DNA from: Pegea sp. RAD2-039
Lineage: Eukaryota; Chordata; Thaliacea; Salpida; Salpidae
Direction: 5' to 3'
NCBI GenBank assembly: GCA_034620365.1
Contig: JAQGEQ010000354.1
Coordinates: 1,054,001-1,118,000 of the forward strand
Length of the DNA stretch: 64,000 bases
In this document: in pieces, positions 51,390 through 63,990 of the stretch
How positions within the stretch are numbered: the first letter of the stretch is position 1
Layout of the letters: each line of letters begins with the position of its first letter
Made by a program: the position numbers and the translations under genes
Notes under the pieces: model-generated
What the model was told of the DNA's origin: nothing
The model's database searches: none
What the model saw: only the letters and a program-made list of their open reading frames with translations

Positions 51390-52000
51390 GCACAATGACT
51401 GACGTGTACCAGTACTTTGATGACTATCAAGCGTATATAAAGGCTGAAGCAATAATGGAACAGTTAGATGTACTAAGGATTTGAAAAAAAGAAACCAAAT
51501 TTATCTCAAGAATAATTTTGGTACAATTTGGTACATCTAGTCAAGAACTAAGAGTGTCACAGCAACGAGACACGGAGATAATATGATGAGAGACTCAATC
51601 ATACATGGATTAAGCTCATCAGAAATACGATAGTTGTTAGATCATAAGACTTTGACAAAGAAGTCTTTCATTAAACGGCGATACTTAACTTAATATTTCA
51701 TTAATTAGTGTAAGAGACAAAGTAAATTGTAATGAAGAGTGAACAAGATCATAAATAATTAGCCGAAGCACAACACAAGAAATCTTTGTGCAAATTAAGA
51801 AATACCAGATCATATGATTTTAGAAATCATCCTGTCAAATCGAGTACTTGTGGAAAGAAAGTGAAACATCTTGAAGAATGTGGTCTTCAAATAGGGTCCT
51901 CCAGAAAGCAGTCGGGTAGGAAGAGAAATAAGAGCTACAAAGACTACCCAGGACTGAGCATTTGTACTCTACACAACTTTGTAAAAAATATAATCATAAT
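51390..52000 (+). mobile_element. Gypsy-type gag remnant
   Basis: Broken plus-strand frames read VYQYFDDYQAYIKAEAIMEQ near 51400, then a gag helix LRDSIIHGLSSSEIRQLLDH near 51590-51640. At about 51790 there is a decayed zinc-knuckle-like stretch, with Cys and His at spacings like CGKKVKHLEEC, followed by a basic tail. This order (gag core, then knuckle) is typical of invertebrate Gypsy elements. Frameshifts and stops show it is dead. Confidence 0.55.
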
Positions 52001-52565
52001 ATCAAGGATGATGAGTTAAAAAGGAACTGTTAATAGAAGAAAGCATAAAAAGGGTTGAATCAAGAGAACAACCTTGTGCTGTCTTCAATGAAGGATCAAC
52101 AAGAAGGAACACAACTTTTAACTGCAAGAAACATAAAGTAGAAGTCAAAGTCTTTTTCTAGAAGCATCAGTGAGTTCTGTGGAAGTCGTAATAATCAGGA
52201 CAGAAGAGATGGTCAATCATCGTCGTAGTAAGTTTGACTGACACGGTAGAAGTAAAGAGCGTCCAAGCTAATGACAATAAAGATGGGACAGGCTTTCAAC
52301 GCTGGGGTGACCGAACACAAAAACAAAGGGGTCACAAAAACCCAGGATACTGTAGAGACGCCAAGATTTCTGCGCTAGAGTTTTCCCAATATTTCCCAAA
52401 CTTTTTATTTATCGTTTTCTTTCTTTGGTTTAATGTATAATTATTTTGGAGCATAGCTTCGTGTTAGCCACAAACTACAAGCTAAAGATTTGATGAAGGT
52501 GCTGGGGTTTATTTGAATTTAATCATAGAAGTATCTTACCGCATGTAATGATAAAAACTTTTTCA

Positions 52566-53880
52566 GAGAGCTTTATTCAGTTGTAAGAGGCGACTAGAAA
52601 CTACGGTAAGTAACAGAAGTACAAACCACGAACAACACGACAGTCATCTAAAGAATCAACTAGGTATATATGGAGTAGTAAAGGATGACACATTTACATA
52701 AGCGGGAAAAATTTCTAATGTTATCCAATTCAATCATATCACATTGTCTCTAACCAAATAATTGGGCCGAACAGTGAACATCGCTCGTTGTCTCACTATT
52801 GCCACCAACGCCAATTAGTCCCATCCGTAGAACTTTGCATGTGGACCTTATCTGGTGGGCCGCCAAACCTTCAAGCCGCCCTGTTTACCGCTCTTCGGGC
52901 TAATCTCACAGCTTCTGGTACTTGGACCATCTGTTTCAATATAAATGTTGATTATACAGTAGTCTTCCAACAGAAATAATAGCTCTAGCAGGGTACTTCT
53001 AGATATTCAGTTCAAATCGTAGCAACTCAGTAAACAAACTCTTTTCATAGTTACTACGGTTGCGCTTCATCCTCCTTCTTGAGTTCCATTGAATTTACTA
53101 CTTTTTCTGCAGATTCAACCGATCTGCCAACACAGAAATATTGGGTGTTGTGCTGGCCGTTCTGAAGTATCACTGCTCGGTTAAAGGCTTCTTCTAATCT
53201 GAAAGTTTAATTCTCTAACAGCCGTTGCCTTATTTCTGATGAGGATACTTCATCTATAAATAAATCCCAGAACATACCTTCTACTGCCGTAGCATTCTTA
53301 TGATCACACTCCTTGGCTAGATCTACAAAAGTACACCAAAAATTTTCTGGTGATTCACTTTGCCTCTATTCCAAAGTTAGTAGCAAATGACGCTCAAGAC
53401 TTCATTTTGGTTACTTTGCATATAACCGTTCTAGCGTAGTTCTGCTTCTACATAAGTATGACAGCTCCTAAAGTACTGGCACACCTCTTCGGTTATGCAG
53501 TTAACTGTTGCCGCCAATTTTCTGTTATTCGTCCATTTCGACCCAGACTCTTCTAAGAAGTAGTAAATATTTAATTCCAGTGACGCTATTTTTGGTTGCT
53601 GACTATTTGGGTGTACAGATGTCTTTTTCGTTTACAATAGTTTATCCATTTTTATTTTCAGATATATAAAATAGACTAATCTATACCACTAAAAAAGACT
53701 ACGAAAAAGTTTGACTGAGCTGAGCTCCAATAACGCCACAACAGCTGGCAACTAATGGTCCAAGAAAAAATTAGAATAACTCTTTAAGAGAGCTTTATTC
53801 GATTGCGAAAGGCGGCTTATAATAATGCTAATCAACGAGAAACAACTAAACGGTCAACTTAAAGAATAAACTAATAATTT
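52566..53880 (-). mobile_element. Internally deleted Gypsy element with two related terminal blocks
   Basis: Terminal blocks starting GAGAGCTTTATTC at about 52566 and 53795 have the same orientation and flank an interior of about 1.2 kb. Inside, a minus-strand gag remnant (about 53530-53040) matches the gag at 30.7-31.2 kb. A GC-richer segment at 52760-52980 is of unclear origin. No pol region is present, so the copy is a short deletion derivative. Confidence 0.6.
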
Positions 53881-54349
53881 GCAAGGTGTCCGACGAGGCT
53901 TGAACAAATTTCCGTATGAAATGTTTTTGATATACAAACCAAATATAACAAGTACATTTACACAAGTAAAATGTTTCTTCATGAGTTCAAGTAATTTGAT
54001 ACTAAACAAGGTACTAATGCCAAAAAATATACTTTTAATTAATTTACTAACAGCAGTAGCATACTTTATATTGATAAATGAAAATTCAAGGCATGTTTAC
54101 ATTATCTAAAAATTATTTGGAAAACCATTGTAAGCTTAATTCTTTAAAGTAAAATAAAATTTTGTTTCAATATAAATAAAATATTTGCAAATAAAACCAA
54201 CATTTTTATAATTTTGATGTAATCATTTTAAAGCAGTGATAAATTTCGAGACAAATAAAAAAGTTAAATAAATACTTAATTAATTTTTAAGAATTTTTTC
54301 GAATTTAATTTTCAATTTATGCTTGGTATATTTTATTTTAGTAAGGCCT

Positions 54350-54715
54350 GATTTGCCCAAAAACGGCCATGCTGTAAGCCAGGCCAAAAATGATGGAGAT
54401 CCAGTTTTTACCCATGCAGAGGATTCCACTGTCCACGCCAACAAGGTATGCTGTGGAACTAAAGGATTGGTGCAACTACTCCAAGCTGCCGTTGCAAAAG
54501 TTGCCAGAACGACACTGACTACAGCTACGAACTGCCTATGGAGCTCCAGCTCTAAATTCGGAGTTTTGCGTCTCCTAGAAGTGTTTTCATTAACCAGGCT
54601 AACAAGGCCCTTCTACCCAGGCTTTTAATGGATTTTTCCTTGTCGCAAACATGTGTCCACCTGGTCTAGAACCCGAGATCTTCTGCATGTCAGGCGGGTA
54701 TGATAATCGATGCAT
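54350..54715. repeat. Dispersed repeat with tRNA-like end
   Basis: 54415-54540 is the better preserved relative of the repeat at 38577-38715. At 54660-54715 the minus strand reads GACATGCAGAAGATCTCGGGTTC followed by TAGACC, close to a tRNA variable region, T-arm and B-box, so a tRNA-derived SINE is plausible. This block is clearly GC-richer than its surroundings. Confidence 0.45.
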
Positions 54716-56415
54716 TTTACTTTAAAAGACTTAAAGAAGCATCTTGATTTTAGAATTAAGTTTACTACTTGAAATTAAAGTAAAAATAATTTTTTGATCT
54801 GCAAAAGTTTTTTCATAAGACAAATAAAAATTTCTTTTTATAGAACAATCTTAGAAGTATTAAATATTAAGATTTGTTTGAAAAAAATAAATTTTTATTG
54901 TAAAGTTTTTACAATTGGCATTGTTTCAACTAAAATATCCATTTTTAAAACTGATTTTGATGATAATGATAATCTTTTATCACATTAAAAATGGAATCGT
55001 ACAACAAATTTGTTTATTTTAAGTGTTAAAGATAAACATATAACAAAAGTTAAATTGAAATTATTTAATTAGAGGAAATCTTTCTATTTGTGTTAAAAGC
55101 TTTGTTAATTAAAATTGTTTATAAAATCTTTTTTTAATTTTATGTTTTTTACGCTATGTTCTTCAAACTTCTTCTATTAAAGCAAGATTTTATTCAATAA
55201 GTCAATTTTTATATTGGTTTATTTGATAAAAATTATTTATTACTCAATAGATAAGCATTTCAAAAAAACGATAGAAATAAAAAATGGCGACTGATTGCTT
55301 GATAGCAACAATATTTCAAATTTTGAAAAACCTAACCGATATTTTTGCTTAAAATAGTTTAAAATGTGAGAAATCTATGTATACATTATGGTTTAACCTA
55401 ATTTAATTACTTCATTAAACATACAAATATGAATAAAGCTGTTATAGGAAGAGTCTGTAGAGACAGCTCTTCATTAAGTATATAAATCCAGTGAGATGAG
55501 GATAGATAGGTCTAATCGTTTCAAAGCTGGCTCTATACAAGTTAGGATAGGTCATATCATGACTAAAGGTATTTATTGGTGAACTAAATTCAACTATAAA
55601 AGAAAAAGTTATAAAAGAAATAACAAAATGGTAGCAGGTGGAAAAGAAGGGAGATTGACTAAACAGGATAACTATTTGTTAAATCCTGGGGAATAAAAGA
55701 TCCAAAATGTGATTTTTTGAGGTCTTTTGTGTCATCAGAGGGTTCATGAACATGAATTAGTAAATTAGGAAATATTTTATGGGCAAAATTATCTAGACCT
55801 AAATGTATAGGTTCAATTGCTAGGAAGATTAAAATCTTTTCATAAATAAAAAATACTTAGTTACTTTGTCTTCTAGCAACATTAGAAAAGTTTGAAAATC
55901 TTGCAATATAATAATAAATTAAAAAACAATGAAGAAAAACCTTTGAATGAAAAAAAAGATTTTATTCAGCAACATTTTTTTAAATTCTTCTGATCACAGC
56001 AATTGTAAAATCTGTTTATTTCAAATCAAACAATATGTTTATATTTAAAAATATTATTTGATAATCTTCAACTTTAACAGTTTGAGAAATAATAGAAATA
56101 TAAAGGCAAGATATAAAAGATCTTTGATGAAAAATAGTTGTGATTAAAAAAATTTTGTTTAATCTGTAAAAACAAAAGTTTTATCAGCTGCTTAATATTA
56201 TTTGCTTGTTGCAGGTGAAAAAAATAAAATTTAAAAATCAATTTTGAAATCTATCACCCAAAAAGCAATTTTCAATAATGCAGCTTTCACTTATGGCAAA
56301 TTTGAATCAATTTTACTATTACCTAAAATACAAGCTTCATTAAAAATTGCTCAAAGAGATAATAGTATTAAACTTTATTATCATTAACAAATAATTCAAC
56401 AAAATGTTACCATCA
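54716..56415. other. AT-rich intergenic sequence
   Basis: No gene or recognised element. It lies downstream of the ATG10 stop and includes its 3' flank. Confidence 0.4.
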
Positions 56416-57012
56416 TTAACTAGAAAGATGTTTATGATATAGTTCTGAATGAAACTCTAAATCAAGTATAGGTAAAACTACACTAAGAAAAGACATGATG
56501 TAATTATTTGAGTTTCTAAACAAGTCTAAAAAATCTGTAGTCTTGCATGGATGAATGAAAAAACAAGGAGAATTAAATATTGGGTGAAAAGTTTGAGTTA
56601 CAAAGGACCATTTGTCTTCTGCATTGACATAACAGCAATTGACTTTTTTGATTTCATTCCATAATTCTTGTAAATTTAAGTTATTTCCATCTTTTGTACA
56701 AGCACTAAAGTATAGAACAGGAACTAAAAAAGTATCTGAATAAATAACATAACATTCAAACAATAATGTTTGCTTGTGATCATTAATTTCATCAAATACA
56801 TAATTATCAGCTTCCATATCATCAGTAAGATTCATTTCAACATCATCAGTTTTATCCAACTTATAAGACTTAATAATTTTTGTGAACTTTTTTTGCAAAA
56901 TAGGAAAATCATGTTCTTTAAATGACTTTATATTCCATCCATCATTTAGTAGATTAGAAACCTGAATAAATTCTGAGCAATATTTTTGAAACTCTTCTCC
57001 AGAAATCTTCAT
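56416..57012 (-). CDS. ATG10: ATG10, E2-like enzyme of autophagy (198 aa)
   Basis: A single uninterrupted ORF from MKISGEEFQKYCSEFI to a stop. ATG10 accepts ATG12 from the E1-like ATG7 and conjugates it to ATG5 in the cytosol, a step in autophagosome growth. The N-terminus matches the family start (EEFQKYCSEFIQVSN, DGW). The core reads LLFECYVIYSDTFLVPVLYFSA, and the catalytic motif is HPCKT, with the active-site Cys at residue 156, followed by YIMSFLSVVLPILDLEF. Human ATG10 is 220 residues; the difference lies mainly in the acidic linker (about residues 55-75). It is intronless in a window where every other gene is split, so it may derive from a retroposed copy, yet the frame is intact. It is head-to-head with RFX, about 1.8 kb away. 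Confidence 0.93.
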   Translation of the reverse strand: MKISGEEFQKYCSEFIQVSNLLNDGWNIKSFKEHDFPILQKKFTKIIKSYKLDKTDDVEMNLTDDMEADNYVFDEINDHKQTLLFECYVIYSDTFLVPVLYFSACTKDGNNLNLQELWNEIKKVNCCYVNAEDKWSFVTQTFHPIFNSPCFFIHPCKTTDFLDLFRNSNNYIMSFLSVVLPILDLEFHSELYHKHLSS

Positions 57013-58080
57013 CTTTTTTCATAACTTAATTTGATTGCTATAAATCAAATATATTGATCTTAATAATTATGCTCATTATATAAATGCTGAAATAGTTTTA
57101 CATAAATTATTATTTATAGCTTTTTATTAACTTAATTATCGATTAGTTTAAATATATGAGTATCACAATAACAATAAAATCACAAATTTATATTATGTTG
57201 CTATATATAAACTATATTCCAACTTTTTTATGTTTAAAAACATGTTTCTCTATGTTTAAAAGCTTAAAAAAAGTAATAAACCCAAATAAAGTTAACTATG
57301 TTTTAAGCTTTTATTAAATATTGTAGATTAATTGAAGACTTATCCAGCTCAAATAGAAATAAAAACCAAAAATAATGCTTTTTATTGCTTATAAAACATA
57401 ATTCATAAAAATAAACAGATTTTTTCAAGAAATAGATAGGTAAAAACTCAATAAAAAATTAAAGGATATACAAAAAAACATTAGAAGCATAATAATTTTA
57501 GAAGAAACATAGTCGTTTATTTAGTAGAAATTCACCATTTTAAGTTATGATTTAATCTTTTTTTAATAGATGCTTGTAAAAGATAATTTGAATAAAAATT
57601 ACAAATAAAACATGAAAAACTTTAAAAACTATATATAATTTTTTGATGTTTAAAGTGAAATTTATCAAAAATCAACATTTATCAATAAAATAAACTTTAT
57701 CATATAACTATTTTATTTTAGTGAGTGAATTAAAAGATAATGGGAAATAACCCTATACGATAGAGAGTAGCAAACTTTGAAGTTAAAAATAACTAGTTAT
57801 TTTTAAATTGATCGATAAAATCTAAAGCAGTTTCAGTTCTACTGCTAGAGTAAGTTAAAAGAAATATATTTAGATTTCTAAATTTAAATTTTGATGAGAA
57901 GTTATAACCTATTATTTGAGCTTCTTTTTCTGTACTAAGCAATAAAGTTAACAGCTTGATATGGCTGCGACTTGAGCATTTTTAAAAGCATCTCATCATT
58001 TTTACTAATAGCAAATCACCATAAATAAGTTTATGATATTATTTTTCACTCTACCTACAAAACAACTTTAATATAATTTG
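57013..58080. other. AT-rich sequence between ATG10 and a LINE fragment
   Basis: Nothing coding or repetitive was recognised. The ATG10 promoter should lie here. Confidence 0.4.
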
Positions 58081-58084
58081 AAAC

Positions 58085-58545
58085 AGAAAATGCGTTTTGC
58101 TATTAGTCCTACCCTCAAATTATATCCACTCAAACGACACAATACACTTTGATTAGCCCATATCACCGGATACTTTAATTTTAGGAATTTTTTTCTTATA
58201 TCGGACAATTTAATACTTATAACCAGCTGCCATCAGACAATGTTCTGCCAAACTCTATCGTGTTGTACAATCTGAAGCTGGACCGTTTTGATATTACCTC
58301 AATTGTCATTTCTAAGCTGTGATTCTTTTTTTATTTTCTGATATCATTAACATTCCGTGTAATTATTCACTGTAATACTGTCTAAGGACTCCTGACCCAC
58401 CATGAAAAGCTACATCTCAAGCTTAATTACTAAGTACTGCCTCTGAAAAAGTAAAAAAAGTTGGATGAAAGTTTTAGACATTTGGATAAATGCAGGTTTA
58501 TGCGATACTTATTGCATTAGTTAATATAATATACCTGATCTATTT
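58085..58545 (+). mobile_element. LINE 3'-end fragment
   Basis: Matches the 3' end of the LINE at 32.3-33.7 kb: a degenerate form of the LYQLRRRTLHLNKS region near 58120, then TATTCACTGTAATACTGT and the closing untranslated part. It has no intact frame and lies about 280 bases upstream of the RFX start. Confidence 0.7.
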
Positions 58546-58827
58546 TCTAATTTAATAACTCATTAGTAATTTTAACTAGGAGGTTGAGTTTAAAGTTTAA
58601 ATTCTACCAAATTTGGTCATTTGAGTAAATAATTAACCCATTATCAATTTTATACGTCACAATTAACTTTCAGTTTTTCTTACTGATAATTAGGTTATTA
58701 GCTTTATTCATTTTTAAGTTGTCTACTAGATTGTCAGTTACCTATCAGATTACCACGGCTGCATATATCTTAGCAACCTTTGAAAACCAATTTCAGTATA
58801 TTATTTAACCCGATTAATTGTGATATT

Positions 58828-61800
58828 ATGCTGACGGCAAACATGAGTAATTGCTCGATTGCTACTCAAATCCCAAGAAACTCACATAATGAGTTAGTTG
58901 TGGTTGATGAACATGGAAATACTGTTGGTAACTATTAATTTTTTATTAGCCAGTGATCGTATCTAAGTTATCTGACTTAAATAATATAATTATTGTTGAT
59001 CATGCTCATAAATACCTCACTTAAGTATTTTTTAATTCAAAATAAATCATAAATTATCAATATTTAAGAACTAGTGTTATTAAACGATTTTTATTGTTTC
59101 CAGCATTAATTAAAATAAACTATTATAAAAATCTTTTATAAAACGCCTTTTAATTTTCTGTAGCAAAAAAATTGTTTAATCTATCTTGTTGTCCACTTTA
59201 TTAAAATACAGTCAAAATATTATAACAATGACTGGAATTCTATAAGCTTTTAAAAAAATTTGCCTATCATATTTTCAATTATGAAATTTACTGGTAATTG
59301 TTTTCAATTTTTATTGGATGCTGATAGTTTTATAATTTTTTTTAGGAATGTTGGTTTCTAATGATCAAGCACAGTTTAATATGTCCAGAAATAACCTTGG
59401 TCTACATTTAAAGTACCCTGTTCCTTGTAGCAAACTTGCCAATGTTACTATTGACTGGTTGAAGGAAAATTTTGAAGAGAATCAATGGAATAGTCTTCCA
59501 AGAAGTATAATGTTTGAGGTAAATATTTTAGCTATTTAATTTAACCAAAAGTTATTTACCTATTCATAAATATCTTTATCTAGCTTTATTAATTATTTTA
59601 AATTCTTTTAATTACTTTTACAACTACAGGAATATTCGAAATTTTGTTTTGGTATTGACATGAAACCATTTAACCAAGCAGTGTTTGGTAAAATTGTAAG
59701 AGCTTGCTTTCCTAATCTAACGACTCGTCGACTAGGAGTGAGAGGACAATCAAGGTATCACTACTCAGGCCTTGGAGCCAGACAAACATCAATTTATTGG
59801 GATAAGTTTCAAACTCTTCAAGAAAAAAGAAATGTTGTTAGAGCTTGTACAGCGTAAGTACCAAAAAGTATTTTACTGTATCTGATAAAATGATTTTAGG
59901 GCAAGAAAAAAAAATTCTAATGGTAGAGCTATTTCAAATAGAACACACTCTCACAAAGAAAATGGAAGAAGTAGGCAAAATAAAAATAGTGGTGAGCAAA
60001 AAATCTTTTATATAATCAGTTTACAAACAAGACATATTTGTACAATTGATCTTTTACTCAGTGACCTTGGAATCATTGTGCTTATTTCAACCAGAATATC
60101 CCACACTTGATGACATAGACATCAAATTTGATTGGAAGGAAAATATTTTAGGAGAATTTCTTAATTTTTATTATAAGTATAATATGCAATTGCTTAATTG
60201 TATCATTAGTTTAAATCTTGAGCAAACAATGGTGAGAAAACTGCCAACGTGTTTCAGTTATTAAACATGATAATGCATCTTAGGTACATCTGCGAAATTT
60301 TCCATCCTATATACCTCGTAACTGTAGAAGTATGATGGTTTCTGAAAATATATGTCATATTATCACTTTATATGATGATGTAATGTATGAACAAGCAACC
60401 TCAATACTTTTACCAGATTGCTTAGCAGCGCTTACTACTGAATTCAATGGTGAATATATTCAAATATTTTATATAATATATTCAAAATATAAAGTTTATA
60501 TAAAAATAAACTATCAAATTAATTTTCTCTTTGCTTGATTAAGTTGCAATAAGAAAATATGCAAAAACTTTACGTGTTTGGATGGAAGATAAAAATAATT
60601 ATGATGATAATATGAGCGAATCAGTAATGAAAGCTAAGGTGCGTTCTGCTCGAGTCTGGTCTGAATATGTTGTAAGAGTCACTACACTTTGTCATGTCAC
60701 TAAAGAAGCCCGTAAAACTCTTGTGGATCCTGGAATTGTTGCTCAGGTAAACTCATGTTAAAACTATTCATTAAAGTTGTTAAAATGTTTCTTTATTTCC
60801 AGCTTTTGTGCGCATTACGTAATCTCTCAATTAATGATACTGTTGAGCAGTGCTCTTATGCTGGTTGTTATGATTATGATGGTAATCCTGGTAAAATTTT
60901 AGATAAAACTTGTTATGATCGTAAAAAAACCAAAGAGCTCGTGATTCAGTTCTCTAAACTTCTTGAGGTAGATAAATATTTCCCTCGCTTCTGAACAGTT
61001 GTTTCTGTTGTACACTTTTGTATAAATCTATGTTTATTTACAAATGCGTTTAGAAAATGGCGTGTGTCGAAAGATTTGCTGCTTTATTGGAAAATATTAT
61101 CGATACTCATGGAGGCTTGCTAAGTGAACCTAACCCAGATTCTCCAGATCATTGTTTTGAAGTAATTACACCAAAAACACGACTTTTTATGCTAAAGTGG
61201 TCTTTCTTCACCAGCAAAATGCACAAAGAGGTATTTAACTGAACAAAAATATATGAAAGATGTTGAGAAGTTGAATATTTTTTAGATTACGTTGAGAACA
61301 AGTGGTTTAGTCGGAGTTTTTCAACTTGTCAAATTACTATTTGGGGATTATGTAAATCACGTGATCTGTTTACGTCAAGAACGTGCAAACAGAATCAAGA
61401 GACAACGTGATATACTGAAAAGAGGTCCGTAAAAATTTTACATAAAATTGTTATCAAAAAATCAGCAAATAATTCATATTTCAGATTCGAGACATCTTTG
61501 TAAAAGACTCGCACAAATTGAGTCTTACCAGAAAGATATGAGATCAATGTCAGCATTTGCGCCTATACCAGCCACTAGCAATCAAGTTAGAGTCCATTCA
61601 ACAGTATATGGCTCTCAAAAAGAGCAAGCTATGAAAGTTTACAATCCAAGTAGACCACGTACTTTCTATAATAGCTACATACCACCTACAAACGGTCAAA
61701 TTGTTCAACAATGTCCTCAATATTCACCAAACATGCTAATTTCTGCTCCACAAACTGCGCCAATAAAAAGTTTTTTTCAACCACCTACCCTACACAGTAT

Positions 61801-61975
61801 CAATATGCCTGGCACATCTGCTTTTGGTTCTTCTTACCGTCATTCAATGCAAAACTCAAGTGCTGTTCTTGTAAACTCTAGAGGATGTTCTAGTGATGCT
61901 AACTCTTTTTATGTGCTTCCTAATACATCGTCTAATAACCGAATGAAACCGACATCTGTTTTTAACAGTATGTAA
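58828..61975 (+). CDS. RFX: RFX-family transcription factor, RFX4/6-like (699 aa)
   Basis: Eleven exons in phase: 58828-58927, 59346-59518, 59630-59853, 59900-59991, 60062-60231, 60284-60449, 60544-60746, 60803-60967, 61054-61230, 61286-61424 and 61485-61975. The winged-helix RFX DNA-binding domain (about residues 70-145) reads TIDWLKENFEE, LPRSIMFEEY, then FGKIVRACFPNLTTRRLG and VRGQSRYHYSG. LTTRRLG with RGQS favours the RFX4/6 group. A long region corresponding to the B, C and dimerisation domains follows (AIRKYAKTLRVWMED, MLKWSFFTSKM, RQERANRIKRQ). The last exon is Ser/Pro/Gln/Asn-rich and disordered. RFX proteins bind X-box DNA as dimers and control ciliary and other differentiation genes. 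The region after the DNA-binding domain is diverged, so the exact subgroup is uncertain. Confidence 0.92.
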
Positions 61976-62194
61976 TATGGAAAGTTGAACCGTTTTCATT
62001 TTGTTTATATTTTTGATATGTTTTATATTCGTTATTATCGATTTTATTACAAGAATTTATTTACAATTTACTTGTTGGGTTTTCAAGTTTTGTTTATATT
62101 TCTAGTTTTTAAGTTTACAAATTGTGAGACGTAATGAAGAAAAAGGATTAATTTGAAAGTTATCTAAATTTGTATAAGAAAAATGCAAAATCAT

Positions 62195-62645
62195 AATTTT
62201 ATTTATTACAATAAATGCGAAGGAGGGTGCCTGAAGAGAGCACCTCTCGCTAACACACGTTCTCACACATAACATCTATTAAGTTTAGAAAGATAGAAAG
62301 CAAAAGATGTAACACATGGCATTTCGGTAGTCCTCAAAGCATATAACAGTGAATAATTACACAGAGTAATTTAAAAAAGAGAAAAAAATCAGTTTAGAAA
62401 TGAAAATGTTGGCAATATATGAACGGTTCAACTTCTGATTGATGAGCGAGCGACTCCGACATGATAATGTCTGATGGCAGCTGATTCCATGTACTAATTG
62501 TGCGATATGAGAAAAAATTCGCTCTGATTGATGTACCAGGAGATATGAGCTTATTAAGATGTAATGTGTCGTCTGAGTTGATATAACTTGAGGGAAGGAC
62601 TAATGGAAAAGAAATCATCAAACTGAAGGTCAATTAAATTGTGGA
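62195..62645 (-). mobile_element. LINE 3'-end fragment, inverted
   Basis: On the minus strand an open stretch (62633-62394) reads DDTLHLNKLISPGTSIRANF and STWNQLPSDIIMSESLA, the same end of ORF2 as in the 33.3 kb copy. The untranslated 3' part follows to about 62200 (GCGAGAGGTGCTCTCTTCAG). It starts about 220 bases after the RFX stop on the opposite strand. Confidence 0.8.
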
Positions 62646-62669
62646 TAATTTCAAAAATAAGAAAGAGAA

Positions 62670-63990
62670 CTTTTATAAGAAAATAGTATGTCACGTGTAA
62701 AGAAAACACACTGGAAAATCCTTGGTGAAAAGAAAACTTTGGTTGACCTTTCTACTTATTTGGATGAAAGTACAGACTATGGTGGACACGAAGAAAGAGG
62801 CTCGAAACTATGTTCCAGTACTCAAAAATCAAAGGTCACTTTTGAAAAACCTTTTCTTCAATACAAGGTAACAATGGCGATTGCTAATCGTACAGCAAAA
62901 CTTGCTTCGGTGAGGTTCCGGCATTTAATGTAGAATCATTGGCGTAACACCTAAATCCTCTAACTTCAATTCAAACCTATTATCTGTCATTAGCAAATTC
63001 ATATCCGCTGAATTGGTCAAAATAAAATTTTTAATTAGCAACCATATGTTACCAAAATCAACGTGAAAATTTATAGTTTGTACAAATTAATGAATAAAGT
63101 AAATGCTTCTACAAAGAAATCCGTTACATGGGCCTCAGTGGTCGGTGATTCTGATTCTGACAAAAATGCTAGTATGGTGCAACTTCTTGCCAAGAAGGTC
63201 ACCGACACGCACAAAAAAACCTAGTACGTGAGGCAGAGAAAAAAAATCATTATCTGTAATGTCTCTGAGACTAATAAAGATGATCTTATTAAATTGTCTA
63301 ATCAAATATGTTCGCAAAGCATTTATTTTGTAAACCAAAGATATCTATAGCCAGATTTGGAGCAAAGACCGTTGAAAGTGTCCTTTCAGGAGAGTTGAGA
63401 CAAACGCAAGTTTTTTGTCAAGCCTTATAATATTAAATACGATAATTATGAACGTGATCTCAGCCTCTTAAAATTAGATACTTTGAAAATTCAACGGATT
63501 AGTTACAACTTAATTCTTAGTTTTAAATTAATCACAGCCTAATTGACCTTGAAATCGATAATTTTTTCTTCATTAGTGCTATGCTGAGGTAAGATCAACT
63601 CAGACGACACATACAACTTTTTCATAATCTTAAATCACCTAGAAATTTGATTAGCGCAGATTTTTCACAGTTGATACCTGGAACCAACTCTCTTCAAACA
63701 TCATCATGTCAGACTCTCTCGTGTTGTTTAAGCTGAAGTTAGACCGTTTTAATAAGGCACAATTTTAATTTGTAAGCTGTGATTCTTTTTCTTTTATTTA
63801 CATTTTGTAAATGTGCACTGTTATATTACATAGGGAATACTGAAATGCCATCTACTCTTTTATGTAAATTGATCTTAATTATATATAATAGTTATATTAT
63901 TCGTGAGAATGTGTATTAGGGAGAGATGCTCTTTTCAGGTAAGTATACTTTGCAATTATTGTAATTAATAAATACATAAAAAAAAAAAAG
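62670..63990 (+). mobile_element. LINE copy with ORF1 fragment joined to the 3' end, poly(A)-tailed
   Basis: 62688-62933 and 63090-63400 read as broken ORF1-like frames (SVTWASVVGDSDSDKNA, then NVSETNKDDLIKLSNQIC and RPLKVSFQ). They switch near 63410 to the ORF2 C-terminus (NIKYDNYERDLSLLKLDTL), skipping endonuclease and reverse transcriptase. The 3' end closes with an A-run at about 63977-63989, and no clear target-site duplication was traced. The internal loss makes this a deletion derivative. Confidence 0.7.
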
